From Alphaproteobacteria bacterium (GTDB lineage: Bacteria > Pseudomonadota > Alphaproteobacteria > DSM-16000 > Inquilinaceae), in NCBI GenBank assembly GCA_028277405.1, contig JANQGH010000005.1:34392-98391 (forward strand): DNA of 64,000 nt. Reading direction: 5' to 3'. The notes below the pieces were generated by a model. The model had not been told where the DNA came from. It was given only the letters and a program-made list of their open reading frames with translations, and made no database searches. Shown here in pieces: positions 62,502 through 64,000 of this stretch. Each line of letters begins with the position of its first letter. Position 1 is the first letter of the stretch. Position numbers and translations under genes: made by a program.

Positions 62502-64000
62502 CTAGTGCTCGAAGAGCAGGTGGAGGGTGTTTTTGTTGTCGCGCCGCGTCGCCTCCGCCTTGGTTGCGGCGCTTCTGATCAGGAAGCCCGAAAGGCGCTG
62601 CATCTGATCGGCTTCGTCATCCATGTCGGCCAGGCTCGGCGCGGCCTCGGGCAGCGGCAAGGCAGGGCCGGTGTAATGGATGAAGATGTCGAGCCTGAAC
62701 TGATCGAAATGGGCGTCGATGCGAATGTCCTCCATCAAACTGCCCGACCGGGCCGAAGCCTCGACGAACTCAACCAGGGCGGTTGTTGCATGCTGAATGA
62801 TATCGCGTCGCGCCCCCCAAAGCGCCCCCTTGTCGTGCAAAAACTTCATGACGGCCGCTTCCTTGTCCTCATCTGGTTCCAGGACAAAGTCGGCACGCCG
62901 TTTGACCCCGATCCGAAAGACGAGGTTGAGGCCGATCGCCGTCACCGTTGCCAAGGACAGGGACGAGGCCGCAAGCGACCCCAAGGTCGGATCGAGATCC
63001 GCGTACAGCGAGGGCAGAATATCGACGCTGAGCCCCGCAATGATGGAGGCGCCGACCACGAAGATTTTGCGCGTGTCCATCAGACGGCTCATGACCAGCT
63101 GCATGCCGGACACGATCATGAAGCACGCCACGAAGACGAGGACCGCGCCCTTAACCGGCCCCGGCATCAAAACGAACACATGGGCGAGGGCCGGAACGAA
63201 CGCCGCGAGAATGAAGATGGCGCCGGCGCTGAACCCGATCCAGCGGCTGGTCACGCCGGTGGCTAGCGCGACGCCGAGGTTGCTTGACGAGGTTGCCTGG
63301 CCCATGCCGCCCATCACGGCCGAGGAGATCACGGCAAGCGCGTCCGCCAGAACGCCCTTGCGGATCGACCGCATTTCGGGCGCCACCCAATCCTCGTCAT
63401 TGATCTTTTGCGCGGTCGACAGATCGCCGACCGCCTTTACGGTCGACGCGATACCGGCAATGAGGAAAGGCAGGATCAGCGTGGCGTCGAAGGACATCGC
63501 CACCGGCAGACCGATGTCCGGCACGCTGAATAGTCCGCTGTCGCGAAACTCGTCCACCACCGTGTTCGGCACGATCTGCAAGCCGAACTCCAGGGCGTAA
63601 CCAAACGCGACGCCGATCAAGACGCAATAGAGGCGCATGAAGGGTGTGCCCCAGACCGATAGTCCGAACATCACCAGCAGGGTGCTGACCCCGGCAAAGG
63701 TTTCGAGTGCCGTGCTTTGCGTGTCGCCCGGCGCGATGCCGGCGATGCTGGAGATGCCCGGGCCGATCAGGGAAATCCCGACCATCGCGACGATGACCCC
63801 GGTGACCTCGGGCGGCAGCAACGCCCGGAGCCGGTGGATGACCCGGGACAGCAAGGCCTGAAACAGGCCGGCCAGCAGGGTCATGCCGAAAACCAGGGAC
63901 AGGCCGCCGGTCTGTGCGGCCAGCAATGACGCGGGATAGAAGGTCGGGCCCGGCAGATTGGGGCAAAGATAGCCCGAGCCGACGGGGCCGCGCTTCAGCG
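62502..64000 (-). CDS. NCS2-type nucleobase permease fused to a GHKL-like domain (5' end beyond window)
   Basis: About 499 codons visible; the start is beyond the right edge. The first visible residues (GPVGSGYLCPNLPGPTFYPASLLAAQTGGLSLVFGMTLLAG) are the conserved xanthine/uracil permease region. Membrane segments continue to about 62880 with the family marks MGGMGQATSSSNLGVALATGVTSRWIG. The last about 122 residues are soluble: IIQHATTALVEFVEASARSG, IRIDAHFDQFRLDIFIHYTG and LSGFLIRSAATKAEATRRDNKNTLHLLFEH. Order and spacing look like the N-box, G1 and G2 parts of a GHKL/RsbW ATPase, but the asparagine and the DxG are missing, so it is probably degenerate. First visible gene of the permease-binding protein-SpoIIE operon. 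Confidence 0.85.
   Translation of the reverse strand, partial: LKRGPVGSGYLCPNLPGPTFYPASLLAAQTGGLSLVFGMTLLAGLFQALLSRVIHRLRALLPPEVTGVIVAMVGISLIGPGISSIAGIAPGDTQSTALETFAGVSTLLVMFGLSVWGTPFMRLYCVLIGVAFGYALEFGLQIVPNTVVDEFRDSGLFSVPDIGLPVAMSFDATLILPFLIAGIASTVKAVGDLSTAQKINDEDWVAPEMRSIRKGVLADALAVISSAVMGGMGQATSSSNLGVALATGVTSRWIGFSAGAIFILAAFVPALAHVFVLMPGPVKGAVLVFVACFMIVSGMQLVMSRLMDTRKIFVVGASIIAGLSVDILPSLYADLDPTLGSLAASSLSLATVTAIGLNLVFRIGVKRRADFVLEPDEDKEAAVMKFLHDKGALWGARRDIIQHATTALVEFVEASARSGSLMEDIRIDAHFDQFRLDIFIHYTGPALPLPEAAPSLADMDDEADQMQRLSGFLIRSAATKAEATRRDNKNTLHLLFEH

Overview
The window is a stretch of GC-rich (by eye about two-thirds G+C), gene-dense bacterial chromosome. Most of it is housekeeping. 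The neighbourhoods point to an alphaproteobacterium, possibly one of the Rhodospirillales: carA-carB-greA on one strand, yqeY-dnaG-rpoD on the other, trxB followed by a LysR regulator and faced by an Lrp regulator, four small DUF1127 proteins, and an ArsR-methyltransferase regulator in front of metF-metH. The genus cannot be told from sequence reading alone.

Layout. 1-3.5 kb: pyrimidine catabolism. A RutR-like TetR repressor (cut by the left edge) diverges from preT-preA (dihydropyrimidine dehydrogenase), with a near-perfect RutR operator between them overlapping the preT -35 box. 3.5-7.1 kb: an exported protein of unknown function, LysR, trxB, Lrp/AsnC. 7.1-12.3 kb: greA, carB, carA on the minus strand. 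12.5-17 kb: yqeY-dnaG-rpoD, then a tRNA with anticodon CAU, probably tRNA-Ile2. 17-20.3 kb: ettA, mlaC, mlaA. 20.5-26 kb: the methionine branch (SahR-like regulator, metF, metH). 26-32 kb: pentapeptide protein, CLC anion protein, tandem GNAT, UvrD/PcrA. 32-34.5 kb: an exported DUF1501/DUF1800 pair. 34.6-41.2 kb: prmA, two DUF1127 genes, a coupled M24/S66 peptidase pair, msrB-msrA, a racemase-like protein. 41.5-46.7 kb: a third DUF1127 gene, a serine hydrolase, a PLP decarboxylase, an SDR and an MFS transporter. 46.7-57.3 kb: small regulatory and stress-type genes, including ArsR-SRPBCC, ergothioneine genes egtB-egtD, an ECF42-type sigma factor with its YCII/DGPF partner, VOC and TfoX-N proteins, and the fourth DUF1127 gene. 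57.4-64 kb: a glutamine-synthetase-like ligase and a tightly coupled minus-strand operon of a nucleobase-permease fusion, a periplasmic binding protein and a membrane SpoIIE phosphatase.

The most unusual item is that last operon (58.7-64 kb). An NCS2-type permease carries a C-terminal domain resembling a degenerate GHKL/RsbW ATPase. It is followed after 11 nt by a branched-chain-amino-acid-type binding protein, whose stop codon overlaps the start of a two-TM sensor that ends in a SpoIIE phosphatase plus an intact RsbW-like kinase domain. I infer that solute sensing or uptake is wired to a partner-switching (anti-sigma) output. I see no sigma, STAS or anti-sigma gene beside it inside the window. 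Other signals worth following: a perfect 24-bp palindrome before the GNAT gene, a CLC protein lacking several classical residues, a racemase homologue lacking both catalytic cysteines, and a dnaG whose last third has clearly different codon choice.

Start codons were chosen by homology and ribosome-binding sites and often differ from the longest open frame. No gap between genes exceeds about 340 bp; the three longest (20308-20623, 35815-36152, 36405-36739) are described in the entries.
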